A stretch of DNA of 64,000 nucleotides from Daucus carota subsp. sativus (Eukaryota > Streptophyta > Magnoliopsida > Apiales > Apiaceae). Shown piece after piece: positions 36,533 through 50,020 of this stretch (position 1 is its first letter; each line of letters opens with the position of its first letter). The position numbers were made by a program, and so were the translations under genes. The DNA is taken from contig NC_030388.2 in the NCBI RefSeq assembly GCF_001625215.2, forward strand, positions 27,020,558 through 27,084,557. Reading direction: 5' to 3'. Under the pieces are notes generated by a model. It did no database searches and was not told the DNA's origin. It saw only the letters and a list, made by a program, of their open reading frames with translations.

Positions 36533-37438
36533 TATATATATATATATATAATATTTAATTTTCAAAAAATATATTGAAATTATTATATATGAATTATTAT
36601 ATATTGAAATTATTATATTATACGTGATTGATATATATGAATTGGTTGATCAATATTTAAATCACCGTGAAATTTCTTTGTTTAAAAATATTTAATAAAT
36701 TTATTATGTTTTAGTTTTAACACATCAAATAAAGCTATTTATATTTAAAAATTATTTAATAAATCTATGATGAAATAACAGCCTCCATGCCACTTTCTTC
36801 GAACAAATTAAATGGTAAAGTAGTCATATGAATAAGACATTTTTTTTATCTTGGGCCTTCAAACCATATATTGACAATTTTCTTGCACATTCAACCGTAT
36901 GGTAGGAAACATCAAACGAAATAAGGATGCATAATCTTACAAAATTTATTTGTTAAAAATACATATATTTTAACTTTTTCAATTATATATATTACAAAAT
37001 ACATGTATAATAGTTCAGTTTCCAAGTTTAAATGTGATTATATGTTCTATACACCATAAATTTATATGAAATTCCGTATATCTATCAATATTATGATTAT
37101 TAGTGGAAATGCTTAAATTAGGAGTTTCAAAACGTCGGAAGAAATATTATCTATCCTTTCGAAAGAGATTCCCTCCTTTATTTTTTACTGCTCAGAATGA
37201 AATTTGTATACCTGCTAAAAAAAAATGCAAATCTAAACTATACAAAATAAATATTTAGAAAAATAGTATGTCCCGCCCACTTGTCCATTAAAAATAAATC
37301 AAATATAGCTGAAGACAGAGATTTGGAGTTGGAACAGTTAAAAGGACAAGGATGCCAGTTATGAACTGATAGATGGCCCACTTCCAGGATAGAGTTTCTA
37401 CTAGCAGCTGAATCCTTTTCCAAATCTATTATTAATTA

Positions 37439-37689
37439 CTCCCTCTGTCCCATTTAATTGTATACGTTTCTTTTTAACTGCTCGACACGCATTTCAATAC
37501 TCTTATAAAATATAGTTCCGTAACTTATTTTTGAGATTTTCTTTTTCTGAATAAAAATATAACATCCAAACTTTAATTCAGAAAAAGAAAATTTTAAAAA
37601 TAAATTACACAACTACACTTTATAGGAGCATTAAAGTCCGTGCCGCGTCCCCGTCCCCCGATGTATACTATTCAGGGGGACGGAGGGAG
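37439..37689. mobile_element. Stowaway MITE
   Basis: CTCCCTCTGTCCC at the left and GGGGGACGGAGGGAG at the right, flanked by TA on both sides. These are the standard Stowaway (Tc1/mariner) terminus and target site. Confidence 0.85.
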
Positions 37690-37853
37690 TATATATTAAT
37701 AAGTTTCATTAATTTATTCACTTTTCTTACTTTATACTACTTTATACATTTTTTTTAGCCTCCGTGTTGAATGCATATATATACATTTCAGAGGACGGAG
37801 AGAGTAAATCTATATTATGAAATTCTTAAAATATATATTACATAAAAATTATA

Positions 37854-38164
37854 CTCCCTCCGTCCCAGTCATTTGTATACAAATGGTTGGGACACGGAGA
37901 CCAAGAAATTGTGTAAGAAATGAGTAAAGTTAAATGAAAAGTGAATATAATAGTAGGACCCATTTATATTTAATAATAGATTTGAGATAGTGGAGGAAAG
38001 TAGTGGTGTAATAGTGTTTATATGATTATAGAATGAAGATAGGGGAAGAAAATAGTTGGTGTAATGATATTTTATATTATAAAAATTTACTACTTTTGGA
38101 ATGTATACAATTGATGAAAGGTCCCCAAAAAGAAAACTATATACAATTCATTGGGACGGAGGAG
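37854..38164. mobile_element. Stowaway MITE
   Basis: CTCCCTCCGTCCC to GGGACGGAGGAG, with TA flanks. It is a different internal sequence from the neighbour at 37439. Confidence 0.85.
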
Positions 38165-38767
38165 TACTCCATAAAATTGATTGAGTGTGAGATAAAGAGA
38201 ATATGAAGTGTTTATCATTATCAGTGAACTTGTCTAATTGTCGGCAAGACAAGATAAGGTGGGAGCTTCTGTGAAAAGGACGATAAAAAGGTACGAGGCA
38301 TCCACGTGAACAAACACGTGGTATAGTACCTGAAATCCAATCGAAGGTGCACACGTGTCATGCTATGCCGGACCAGCGCATGACCGGAGCCTGAGCACTG
38401 AAGTAAGGCCCATTCTGATATTTTCTGAGCTTGTTTATGAGGAACACAGTTCAACACAAAATTGAACCACATATTTTGATAACAACCTCACACGAGATGA
38501 ATAGACCACAGGCTTGCATTTATACTAATGCACCTAATGTGTCACAAAACCATTTCGGTTTGAGTATCTTAAATGGTGAATTTTGGTTAATGGTGTTTAT
38601 AGTTTTGGCCGAAATAACCTTTTTTTTTTTTTATGGATATTTTCAGCGAGTTGGTTATATCTAATTGTATATGCGATATATCATATAAAATTTGTTGAAC
38701 CCGTAAGACTGTACTTAGATGATATTGACTATTGACTATATTGATTGTTTACGACTTAAAAGTAGTA

Positions 38768-39002
38768 CTACCTCCGTCCCAAATTAGATTAGTTAGTTGA
38801 CTTTGTGCACGTAACTTTAGATGCATTGACCGTCTACTTCCGAAATTTATTATTATTATTTTTTTTTTATAAATGAAAATTTCATATTTTAATTTTTATT
38901 TGCAAAAATAAAATTTTAAAAATAAATCATGTAGCTATGCGGTCAATGAACCTTAAATTGTGTGCCCAAAGTCAACTGGTCATCTAATTTGGGATGACGG
39001 AG
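38768..39002. mobile_element. Stowaway MITE, CCAAATTAGAT subfamily
   Basis: CTACCTCCGTCCCAAATTAG to CTAATTTGGGATGACGGAG, with TA flanks. Internal text is shared with the copies at 48659 and 50021. Confidence 0.85.
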
Positions 39003-39245
39003 TATATTATTAATATTTATGTTGTTATAAAAAAGAGGTCTTCAGAATATTACTACAATATTAAAGATGATCATTTTAGATCAGGAACTGGTTTTGGGAT
39101 CTAATCATCTTAATCATTTACTCTGTATAGAAATATTTAATTCAAAATTACAGATAAACTATTTTACACAAGAACTCAAATGAGACTATGGTGGAAGCAC
39201 CAAATAATATGTTACAATATGATCTTCAAACAATCTTAACAGCAC

Positions 39246-42200
39246 TTACTGTACAATGCCATTAATTCTTTCTAAGATCTCCACAACTTGCTTCATTGAG
39301 GGCCGCTTTTCAGGGTCAAGATCAAGACATTGTAATGCTAGTGCTGGAACATCTGATAAAATTGAATTTAAACCCTCTGGACAGTACTTTTGCTCTAGCA
39401 GCTTCGGGTTCACTACCCGCTTAAATTTTCTTTCGCAGGCTAAAATAGGCCTGGCTTTGTTCACCAGATTCTTCTTCTTATTCCTCGTGTTAGCATCAAC
39501 AACCCGCATTCCTGTCAGTATTTCCAGTAACACCACGCCAAAAGCATAGACATCGTTCTTCGAGCTCAACTGACCTGATCATTGGAGTATGAACATTAGA
39601 TAATTAACTTGCTAAGGATTCGGATCATTAAACAGTAACACTTATAAGTTATAACAAACCAGCTTCTTTGTATTCTGGAGAGAGATATCCTTCTGATTCT
39701 GCAGAATAATGTGCATTTACACACGGAATGCCTGTTACTAGTGTATCACCATCTGAAGGACCAAGTCTTGAGCTCCCACGGATACAGATCTTTGGATTAA
39801 ATTCCTAAAAATAAGATAAAATATTTTTTTTTGAAAAACAAAACATTATTAAAAAGCTTAATGTCACGGCCTTTTGGCGGGGCTTGGCATTTAGCTGGCT
39901 TTCAGTAAGAATTATTCTACAAATTATTACAGTACATGAATTACTAAATCTCATGTACCTCATCCAGCAATATACTAGAGGGTGTTAATTCGCCAAAAAT
40001 GATATGATCCTCTGAGGAATGGAGAAAATCAAGATACCGTGCTGTTCCTATCAATATTTTGAGCCAGACAACCCAAGAAAGTGATTTTCCATTATCTGCA
40101 AAACAGATTTGTGTATGAAAATATACATAGTTAAGAAGACTTAATCAAGAAAAGTTAGTTTGATTATATTTCCCTCAGTTATATCAGCAGAAAATCAAAT
40201 TGTCTCTAGTCAAGGATACTTAATCGCAGTTTAATTAATCACTGGCAGAACTCAACATGCAGTGGTACTGCTCAGTGCTCACCTTTGTAAGCGTATCTTT
40301 CTACACTTCCATTCGGAATGTATCCATAAATAAGCAGTAATTCCTGGCCTTCTAAACAGAATCCCAAACGATTGGCAAGATTCGGATGGTTATATCTTCC
40401 ATAAAGATCCACCTCCATCTTCAACCACAATATTCAAAAAAATTATAAATCTAAAGTTATTTGATAATTTGCTTCTAAGTTTAGAGGAAAAATACCTGTG
40501 TAGTTCTGAGTCTTTGATCTGGACTACATCTTACTATGACAACTGCTTTTCCGATGCCAATTCTTGAGGGAGCAAACGTGTCTTCATCAAGCCAGCCAAT
40601 GAAAACACTTCCATAGTTTCCCTCACTCAACATCAGATCCGGACTAAAGCCTCTCGTTGTACTACTCAATTCTGCTAAGCTGAACCTCCTTGAATCAGCA
40701 GTCATCGCAAGACCCTTTGCCTGTGGGAAAATGTCAACTTTGTTCAACCTCGCTCTGTTATTTGCCTCAGGGAAAACACCTAATTTGTTCAGGCTCAATT
40801 TGTTATCAACCCTGTTTTCTTTCCTGTTGTAGCTTAATCTCTTTGCATTTGTGTGTACTGCAATAAGAGGAGATGAACTTTAGAAGGAAGCTAGGGTATT
40901 ATAGATGTGAACTATGTCGCGGATTAGTCCATACATATGAATAACAATATGAGTTTGTCTATGAAGACCAGTTTGGAATTTAGAATATGATGAAATAAAT
41001 GAATATATTTTCAAGAGAAAGTACACATACTCACCGGATAATGCTCGGATTGAGGCTAAAAGGGTCCTGCAGAACTTCCCAGAGAATGTTATCCTGGAAC
41101 GATTCATCTCAAACGACTTCACTTGATCCTCTCCATATGCCACCTCCACTGCTGCGAGATGTGGTGGACTATTACTACCACTTTTCCCCTCAAATCGAGT
41201 AAACTCTGGATTCTCTTGCAGAGCCAATGCAAATTCAAGAACTACCACAATTTCAGCCATTGTAGGACGACAATCAGGCTGGCCATTTAAGCATCGGTAT
41301 GCAATTCTCACAAAAGCCAATAAAGATTCTTTTGAAATTTCACTCTTCAGAGTAGAATCAACAATCTCAATTATTCTTCCTTGTCTTATACAAGTCTGTG
41401 CCCATCCAGCTAAACCAAATTGCTTATACTGCTTATCATCCCGACTTAAATCAACTGCTCTTCTTCCAGACAAAACTTCAAACAGCACAACTCCAAACGC
41501 GTACACATCAGATTTCCTCGTCAATCTTCCAGTCACAAAATAAGATGGATCCATATACCCAAATGTTCCCTTGACAGCAGTACTGACATAAGTGCACCCC
41601 TGATTTGCCGTGACAATCTTGGAAATTCCAAAGTCTGCAATTTTAGCTTCCAAGTGGTCATCCAACAAAATATTTGTAGTCTTCACATCACGATGTATCA
41701 CTCTTTGATGAATGCTAGTACCCGTGTGAAGATAGTCCAATCCCCGCGCAGCTCCAATACAAATCCTTAAGCGCTCAATCCACGACAAGGTGTAATAGCC
41801 TTTTTCAAAACTTCGATGCAGATGATCAGATAGAGTACCACAAGGAATATACTCAAAGACAAGAATCATTTCATTCTGTTCATCGCAATAACCAACAAGG
41901 GACACCAAGTGACTGTGTCTCAGCTTGGAAAGCATTTGAATTTCGGTCCAGAACATTGATCCTCCACATCTTTTGTTAACAAAACTCAATCTCTTTATAG
42001 CAACTGGAGTCCCTCCATTATCAATCATCCCTTTGTAGACTCTCGCGGAGCCTCCCTTACCAATCAGACATTTCTCATCAAAGCTGTTTGTTGCCAGCAA
42101 AATTTCAGCAAGTGAAAACCGGTGAAATCTTTCTCCTGATGGTATCACAAATGCCTCGTCTTTTTCACTACACTCTGTTTCATGAAGTTCACAGAGCTTG

Positions 42201-42412
42201 TAGACGATGATATTCAATATAATGAATACAAATATTACCAGAGTTGACATATCACAACCAAAAGCTCGCGTATCTTTAGTACTGGACACTTTCTTGCTGT
42301 CTTCAAACAAGTTAACGTTATTGTCAACAGCATACGATACAGCTCTGATGAAGATTGGATGGTGGAGGAACAAGATGAGGATGGTATGCACCCATTGTTG
42401 AGCACGAAACAT
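39246..42412 (-). CDS. unit B: membrane-anchored tandem kinase-pseudokinase
   Basis: Exons (complement): 41035-42412, 40496-40857, 40283-40418, 39959-40095, 39660-39804, 39246-39574. All are GT-AG with phases 1, 0, 1, 0, 1; total 828 aa. A hydrophobic N-terminal signal and a short ectodomain precede a TM segment (FVFIILNIIVYKL). Kinase 1 is CrRLK1L-like and complete: [43 protein letters not shown]. It has a small KQYK insert before FGLAGW. After two linker repeats (LNKLGVFPEANN) comes an RLCK-VII-like domain: [38 protein letters not shown]. There the ATP-binding Lys is Val (VVIVRC), the HRD position reads FGE and the DFG position IRG, so it cannot be a normal kinase. The ORF read past the first donor ends in EYVYFLL, which is intron. 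Probably a plasma-membrane signalling or immune receptor-like protein; the ligand is unknown. Confidence 0.87.
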
Positions 42413-42464
42413 GTTTTCTTTGTAGTACTGACTCTAGTGACCGCGAAACATAGTCTATTGAATT

Positions 42465-42485
42465 AGGCCTGCCCTTAATATTTAT
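42465..42485 (-). promoter_or_regulatory. conserved AAGGGCAGGCCT motif and TATA box upstream of unit B
   Basis: On the minus strand TATAAATA (about 42477-42485) is followed by AAGGGCAGGCCT (42465-42476), 53 bases before the ATG. The same AAGGGCAGGCCT lies 62 bases before the starts of units C and D. Conservation suggests a core promoter or leader element. Confidence 0.5.
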
Positions 42486-43987
42486 AGACTCATGCTAAGC
42501 AAGATAAAACTGGTAACTTGTAACTAACAACTTCCCTGATAATGATAGATAGAGGGAAGACATGACTCCTCTTACGCAGTCTCCCTGTATAAGAAATTTC
42601 TGCGCAGCTCTTTCCTAGTTCCTTTTGAACTTAAGAATTAAGTTAGTGTCACACAATTTTTTTTAACTATATTCTGAACAGACCTGTTCAACATTTTTAA
42701 AATTTACATTATCACAGATCTTACATGTATACTTCTTCTCATTTTTATATATTAAAAGTTGTTTCCAACTCTTTTCTTAGTTCCTTCTAGAGGTTTTTTA
42801 AACTCAATTATCACACTAATACAATACTGCTACAAATTCTTGTAGACAGCATCCTTAATTTTGACAATGCCACAAGTCAACTATTGATGAGCTAATCCTA
42901 AATATTTACAAACTAGCAACTGTGGGGAAATAGTTGCAGACATTTAAATCAAACGAACGAATAAAGTTCAGATTAAATGTAGAGGTTTGCGGAGAAAATG
43001 TATAAATTGAACTCATAAATATTCTTCAAGTCCTTAAGTATTGTTGTTGAAAAGAATTCCATAGGTTGTTCGATGAAACCTGACAAGGGCATGGCTGAGA
43101 TTTAAAAGGACTCCGTTTCTCTTCTAACAGTTACCACCATTTTTGATATTATTACGCTTATAAATTTGATCTATCCACCTACAGATAGAGCATGTCACAA
43201 TATAATCTCTTATTTGGAATATATGTTTGGCTTAATACATTCCTTGGCTATCCTTCAACAGTTCTTTATCTGCAACAATTTCTTAAATATAAACAGGCAA
43301 ATCCCTGTGAGAATTCAACTGGTAAACCACTTCTTCTGCATAATTTGTATTCTTTTATTTATTTAAAAAATTTCACTGATCTTTTGTGCTTAGTGATCTA
43401 ATATTCTGATCTTATGAAAATGTTCTTTTGTTATAATATAGTCCCTTCACTTATGATTTTTTAAGTTAGCATATAAAGTGCATAACTAATAATTTATTTT
43501 GTCTGGGAACTGTTCCACAGATATTATGGTTCTGGAAAACTTATGTCATCAAAATAAATCAGATATTAAAGGAACAAGATTTAAAATATATATTTCATTA
43601 AAATGAGATATGATGGAAGGCTAAAGATAAAGTCTTACAATTAAAACCAACATTACAAAGCAAAACTATGCTGAACTAGTGAGTCTTCAGTAATTATATA
43701 TAACAGGTTTAGCTAAATCACATGCAAGTACCTAATATTGCTTGAACTATCTTGAAGATGGCTTGCATATGTGGTTGAAGGTTATTAAGTTTTTAAAATT
43801 TAAACTATTGTACTTGTACTCCATGATATTTATTTTACTTTATCTGGGCAAATTTACCTCATTCTCCTTCAAAGAAATTTGTGACAAGATAATGCATTCT
43901 AATCAGGAGTGTTAATTAATATTATATATCATTACACTGATAAAATTCGATCTATCCTCACACATAATCTTTAAATCCCCACATCAC

Positions 43988-46900
43988 TCACTGTATAATG
44001 GCATTAACTCTTTCTAAGATCTCCAAAACTTGTCTCATTGAGGGTCTTTTTTTAGGGTCAAGATCAAGACATTTCAATGCTAGTGCTGGAACATCTGATA
44101 AAATTGAATTTACAACCTTTGGACATGTCTCTCGCTCTAGCAGCTTTGGGTTCACTACTCCCTTAACCTTTCTTTCGCATGCTAAAACAGGTCTGGCCTT
44201 ATTCACCAAATTTCTCTTTTTACTCTTCGAGTTCACATCAATCACCCGCCTTCCTGTCAGTATTTCCAATAGCACCACGCCAAATGCATAAACATCGTTC
44301 TTTGAGCTCAAATGACCTATTTGGTTGGAGTATGAACATTAGAACTTACTAAATATTATTTTTAGTAAGAAATTAAATAACAGATACCAGCTTTTTTGTA
44401 TTCTGGAGAAAAATAGCCCTCTGATGCTGCACAATGTTGTGCATTTAGATTAGGAAGGCCTGTTATAAGCGTACCACCATCCTTGGGCCCAAATCTTGCA
44501 CTTGCACTATAACCAATCTTGGGATTGAAATTCTAGTGACAAAATAAATTACAAAAAGAGAGCATATCAGTAAAGAGCTTTAGCTAGCTTTCAGTAAGTG
44601 CTTTAGATTTAGTTATAGTACATAGATTAAAGATTTTAATGTACCCAATCCAGCAATATACTAGAGAGTGTAAAGTCGCCAAAGATGATATGCTCCTCTG
44701 AGGAATGGAGAAAATCAAGATATTTAGCTGCTCCTATTAATATTCTGAGCCAAATAACCCAGGAAAGTGATTTCCCCCCATCTGCATTAACATATTTGTA
44801 GATGTACACATATGAAGAAATAGTTAGGAAAAAATCTACAAAAGTTTAAACTCAAATGTATCTTCACTGAAATTAAAACATTTCTAGATATTGAAGGCGA
44901 TTGTATTTAATCAACATCTGGAACTCTATGTGCATCGCTCACCTTTGTAAGCGTATCTTGCTACGTTTCCCTTCAGTGTGTATTCATAAACAACCAGGAA
45001 CTCCTGCTTTTCTAAGCAGAAGCCTAGAGGCTTAAGAACATATGGATGATAAAATCTTCCACACAGATCCACCTCTGCCTTCAACCACAAAATTAATGAA
45101 ACCAAAAGTCTCAAATACATAACTTCTCCTTAATATTGATATATAAAGTTATGTTGCATGAAGTAACATAGTTTGATGGATGTTGAAATAGTATCATTCA
45201 TAACTACCTTAGAAGTGCCAAATCGACGAACTAGAAATAACTTTCAATAATGAAAAATCCCTTAATACTCTGTAGATATTTGGATTTAAACTAATTAGCT
45301 ACAAAATTCGAAGAGAAAATACCTGCAGAATTCTAAGTCTTGCATATGAATTGGTCCTCTTGATGGCAACTAACATTCCAATGCCAATCCTTGAGGGAGC
45401 AAGCGTGTCTTCGTCAAGCCAACTAACGAAAGTCCTTCCATGGTAATTCTCACCCAATATCATATCTGGATTAAAGCCTCTTGTGGCACTTAGCAATTCA
45501 GCCAAGCTGAACATCCTTAGATTTGCATTTGCAAATAGGCCCTGTGCATCTGGAAGAATGCCCATTTTGTTCATCCTCATTCTGCTATTTTCCTCTGTGA
45601 ATATTCCAGCTTTTTTCTGGCTCACTCTGCCATCGCTTCTACTGTTTTTAGCATTACTATGTACTGATATAAGATGAGAGGAACTTTAGAAGCTACAGTA
45701 TTAAGAACACAAAGTATCATTTAAATGCACGGTCTAGTTGCCGTCCTAGTACGAAGTACATAAGTGACTAGTGAGTCCCTGAATGACTACCTATTTAAGT
45801 CCAAAAAATAAATAAATAATGCCATATTATATATTTCAAGGAATACGCCAACACGTGCAACGATGACTAACCAGATGATGACCGGATCGAGGTTGAGAGA
45901 ATCTGGCAGACCTTCCTTGAAAATGTTGCCCTCCAACGATTAATCTCAAATGGCTTGACGTGATTCTTACCATATACTACCTCCACTGCTGTGGAACATC
46001 GTCCGCTGTAACCTGTATAAATTGCCCCCTTAATTGGTGTAGCATCTGAATTTCCTTGCAATGCCAATGAAAACTCAAGAATTACCACAACTTCAGCAAT
46101 TGTTGGACGGCAACTAGGCTGTGCATTTAAACACTGGGATGCAATTTTCACAAAAGCTAATAAGGATTTTTTTGAAATTTGCATCTTCAGGTTAGAATCA
46201 ATAATTTCATTCATTCTACCTTGTTTGATACAGTTCTGAGCCCATCCAGCTAAACCTAATTGCTCATCATCTCGACTTAAATTCACAGCTCTTCTTCCAG
46301 ACAAAACTTCAAACAGCACAACTCCAAATGCATACACATCCGATTTCCTAGTCAATCTGCCTGTTGTAAAATATGATGGATCCATATATCCGAAGGTGCC
46401 CCTAACAGCTGTACTCACATAAGTGCATCCCTGATTTGTTGCCACAATCTTGGATATTCCAAAATCTGCTATTTTAGCTTCCAAATTGCCATCCAACAAT
46501 ATATTAGTACTTTTCACGTCACGATGTATGACTCTTTGACTGGTGCTAGTACCAGTGTGAAGGTAGTCCAACCCCTGTGCAGCTCCAATACAAATTTTTA
46601 ACCGTTGAATCCATGATAAGGTGTCATAACCTTTCACAAAACTTTGATGCAGATGATCAGATAGAGTGCCTTGGGAAATATACTCAAACACGAGGATCAT
46701 TTCATGCCATTCATGACAATAGCCAACAAGGGACACTAAGTGACTGTGCCTAAACTTGGAAAGCATCTCAATCTCTGTCCTAAACATTGATCCTACAGCT
46801 TGTTTGGAAATGTAACTCAATCTCTTTATAGCAACAGTAGTCGCTCCATCATCAATCACTCCTTTGTAGACTTTCGCGGATCCTCCCTTTCCAATTAGAC

Positions 46901-47243
46901 ACTCCTCATCAAAGTTATTTGTTGCTAGCAAAATCTCTGCAAGTGAAAAACAGCGACATATACCCCCTGATGCTAGCAAAAAATTCAGGTCTTCTTCAGT
47001 ATACTCGGGTTCATGAAGTTCACGGAGCTTGTACATGATGATATTTAATATAACAAATAAAACCATTGTCAAATTTACAATATTATAAGTAAAAGTTCGC
47101 ATCTCCACTGTACAGGACGCTCTCTCGTTGTCCTTAGAGAACTTAAACTTATCATCTATAAGAGATGATATAGCTGTGATTAATATGGGATGGTGGAGGA
47201 GGAACATGAGGATGGTATATACCCATACTTGAGCAAGAAACAT
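43988..47243 (-). CDS. unit C: membrane-anchored tandem kinase-pseudokinase
   Basis: Exons (complement): 45872-47243, 45323-45663, 44943-45078, 44645-44781, 44388-44532, 43988-44316; 2460 nt, 819 aa, same phases as unit B. Residues 1-25 are a signal-like hydrophobic stretch, followed by about 30 ectodomain residues and a TM segment at 55-73. Kinase 1 (about 105-400): G-loop [11 protein letters not shown] from 118, K140 in VAIKRL, HRD 240-242, DFG 260-262, then [11 protein letters not shown]. It resembles CrRLK1L kinases such as FERONIA but there is no malectin ectodomain. The linker begins at V458. Kinase 2 (about 507-815) starts LRMFSLAELLSATRGFNP and keeps K559 (VAIK). Its glycine loop is GENYHGRT, HRD is FGD, the SNILLD Asn is Ser, and DFG is replaced within IGYSASARFG, which marks a pseudokinase. 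The last exon, [22 protein letters not shown], is well kept. Confidence 0.9.
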
Positions 47244-47304
47244 GCTTTCTTTGTAGTACTGAATCTATTGATGTCGGAATTATATGAATTTACCAATGGA
47301 ACAT

Positions 47305-47316
47305 AGGCCTGCCCTT
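47305..47316 (-). promoter_or_regulatory. conserved AAGGGCAGGCCT motif upstream of unit C
   Basis: Same 12-base motif as upstream of units B and D, 62 bases before the ATG at 47243. No TATA box beside it here. Confidence 0.4.
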
Positions 47317-47701
47317 CAATTTTTAGTTACTCATACTAAAGGAAGATTACGTGACAAATTACATGATAATGATAGAAAGAGAAATAATATATGACTCCTT
47401 CCCCTCGTAAATAAATTTCTGCACAGCTCTTTTCTAGTTTCTTTTAAAATTGAAAATTTTGTGGGGCAAAAAAATTCATATGATCCTGGTAAGCGTTTCT
47501 CACAGCATCTCAAGATTTTAGGATCACTTAACATGATATCTGGCGGGAGACTTGAGTTCGACTCCCTGCAATCCCCAATATTCTCACATCGCTAAAAGAT
47601 GTGGATCAAATGGGTGCCTAGATATTGAATGGATCCGGATGGTTTCAAGCTTGAATGAATGAGTGGACCAAAGAACCTAACAGAATAACGTGGTGGTTAT
47701 A

Positions 47702-47968
47702 CTCCCTCCGTCCCACAATACATGTCTCTTTTGAAAAAATTACGCATATTAAGAAAACATTAATTAGATAGAATTTTCTCACTTGTACTCCTGATGATAA
47801 ATGCATGAATGTAGACTCTTATTCAACCCTTATTAATTGTTATACAATTTTCAAGAATGATAATTTTGAAATAATGTCAATATATTTGCATTGGAAATTA
47901 AAAATGGACAAGTATTATGAGACAAAACTTTTTTCCAAAAAGAGACTTGCATTGTGGGACGGAGGGAG
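47702..47968. mobile_element. Stowaway MITE
   Basis: CTCCCTCCGTCCCACAATAC to GCATTGTGGGACGGAGGGAG, with TA on both sides. Upstream of unit C. Confidence 0.88.
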
Positions 47969-48323
47969 TATCATTTATCGAAGGTAAAGTTTAAATCCTT
48001 ACATAACGGCAAACAGAAATGTGAGGTCTTGAGATTGTCCCTTGCATCTTCCTCCCAACATCTTGAATTTTGAGTAAAACTGGTGACTTGATGACAATCA
48101 ACTCTTGAACAATTCAATGCAGCTTCTTTCAGACAGCAAATGAGAGCAAGACAATTCAAACAATCCTTGTTGACTCTGAGACAAGTCAAGTACCGATGAT
48201 ATCTACAGTTATTATCTTGAGGGGACAGGCCTTTGGGTGGTTGACACCAAGACCAAGTCCCTCGTATATTGAACTCGTAAATGCTTCAGTACTCGTGAAG
48301 TGTTGTTGGGTCTTGAAATAGTA

Positions 48324-48558
48324 CTCCCTCTGTCCCATTTTAACTGATGTTTGACTTTTTAACACGTATATTGAGGCGTAAAAAAATAATATCTACACTC
48401 AATAAAAAATTTCAATTCTTATCTCAAATAAAAGTTTGAATTCTAAACTTTTATTTGATATAAATTTTATAAAAAATAATTATGTTTAGATGTGATTTTT
48501 TTAACATCTTAAAATACGTGTAAAAAAATCAAAAGCAGTTAAAATGGGACGGAGGGAG
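48324..48558. mobile_element. Stowaway MITE
   Basis: CTCCCTCTGTCCCATTTTAAC to GTTAAAATGGGACGGAGGGAG, TA flanks. Interior AT-rich. Confidence 0.88.
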
Positions 48559-48658
48559 TAATAAGCTTAGCTACAGAATTTGGACACATTCATGAAATTT
48601 CAGATTTCAGATAAAGAATGATTTATTAACCGTCAATGTCAACTGTAAATCTGTAATA

Positions 48659-48894
48659 CTCCCTCCATCCCAAATTAGATGAGCTAGTTGACTGTGGGCA
48701 CGTAACTTAACGTACATTAACCGTATAGTTCCGATTTTTTTTTAAAAAATTTTCTTTTGTAAATGAAAATTTCATATTTAAATTTTTATTTGCAAAAATA
48801 AAATTTCAAAAATAAGTAATGTAGCTATACGATCAATAGATTTTAAAGTGCGTGCTCGAAATCAATGAGCTCATCTAATTTGGGATGGAGGTAG
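48659..48894. mobile_element. Stowaway MITE, CCAAATTAGAT subfamily
   Basis: CTCCCTCCATCCCAAATTAG to CTAATTTGGGATGGAGGTAG, TA flanks. Internal wording (GTTGACT, GGGCACGTAACTT) is shared with 38768 and, inverted, with 50021. Confidence 0.88.
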
Positions 48895-49443
48895 TAACTT
48901 TCTAAGTCACACTCAAAATATTGTCATTGTGCAGCCTTTATATCGACAATGTTGATTTCAATTTCATGTTAGAAACTTGCATGTTGGCTATATATCTTTT
49001 GATGACATGATAAAGTTATCTTTATCTAGTGCAAACAATCAAAGATATAGACAGAGTAAATTAGAAGACCTTATAACTCTTAATTATATCGATTAACTTT
49101 TCATGTTTTAACTCGACCAATTTAACAATCAAAATATTCGTTACATACTTAGTAACTCTCATACCAAAATAAATGATTGTGAATTGTCAAGTTTACCCCT
49201 CCGTTATGTAACATTTTATCACTTTATATCGGTTTGAGAGATAATTGTTAGATAACACATATTTGGAGGGTTAAATCGCCTAATTAAAATATTGAGGTCG
49301 TATCGGTACACCCCACCAAATACAGAGAGTTAAAAGAATATTAAACAGTTTCAAAAATTATAATAGTAATTTTTATGCTAGCACAATGCGGTTGCGGTTT
49401 GAATAATAATTAACAATTATTTGAAGAGACATACTAAATATAT

Positions 49444-49472
49444 TAGTAGTAGTAGTAGTAGTAGTAGTAGTA
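49444..49472. repeat. (TAG)n microsatellite
   Basis: About nine to ten perfect TAG repeats in AT-rich intergenic DNA. Confidence 0.9.
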
Positions 49473-49549
49473 ATATGAGTACTAAGAAACATATTATAAT
49501 AATATAATCATTTCATACAAATTGAGTATAATAATAATGCGAGATTTAT

Positions 49550-49996
49550 AGATTTCATTATCTCTTTGGTGTAGATTTTTAATTTTTTTTGACTTATTAT
49601 AATTTTGAGTTACCTTCCTTATTTCTTAAGAATCTCTATAATATCTTTATATATTTATTTTTTTAATTATTAGTTTGTTGGTTTTTCTTTTATGTTGGTT
49701 TTAATCGATTTTATTATATTTGTTTATATAAACTTCTTACGTTCTTGTATTTATATTGTATTTTTTCAGGGTACTTGACATGAATAAAGGATGAAAAGTA
49801 GAACCAGACCTCCTATGGATGTTTTCTTATCGAACATTAAAGATTTATTGTCTAAGTGTCCCCGGTTATCTTGCATGTCCGAGGGTTAGATGGTAAACTT
49901 TCATGAACGAAAGGAACTCTTGGCTGCGGCTATTGTATTATGATACAATTCGTTTATACGGGAAATTAAGTATCTTGTGGCAAAAAAAAAAAAAAA
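49550..49996 (+). mobile_element. poly-A-tailed retroposed fragment (5'-truncated LINE or processed transcript)
   Basis: TAATAATGCGAGATTTAT occurs at 49532-49549 and again at 49997-50014. The second copy directly follows a run of about 13-15 A. An 18-bp direct repeat plus 3' poly-A is the mark of LINE-type target-primed insertion. The body has no recognisable protein; the segment near 49,770-49,980 is richer in GC than its surroundings. Confidence 0.7.
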
Positions 49997-50020
49997 TAAT
50001 AATGCGAGATTTATCAAATA

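Larger units (their letters stand above)
43150..48300. repeat. segmental duplication, copy 1 (unit C)
   Basis: This block matches about 51420-56300 in the same orientation: the downstream flank (TAATACATTC...CTGCATAATTTGTATTC), the whole six-exon kinase gene including introns, and the upstream flank (CAATTCAAACAATCCTTGTTG near 48150 and 56160). Insertions distinguish the copies. Confidence 0.75.

Noticed and set aside
40880-41034. Extension of unit B kinase ORF by EYVYFLLKIY... to a 510-aa protein
   Set aside because: This is intron reading past a GTGAGT donor that is at the same place as in all paralogues.
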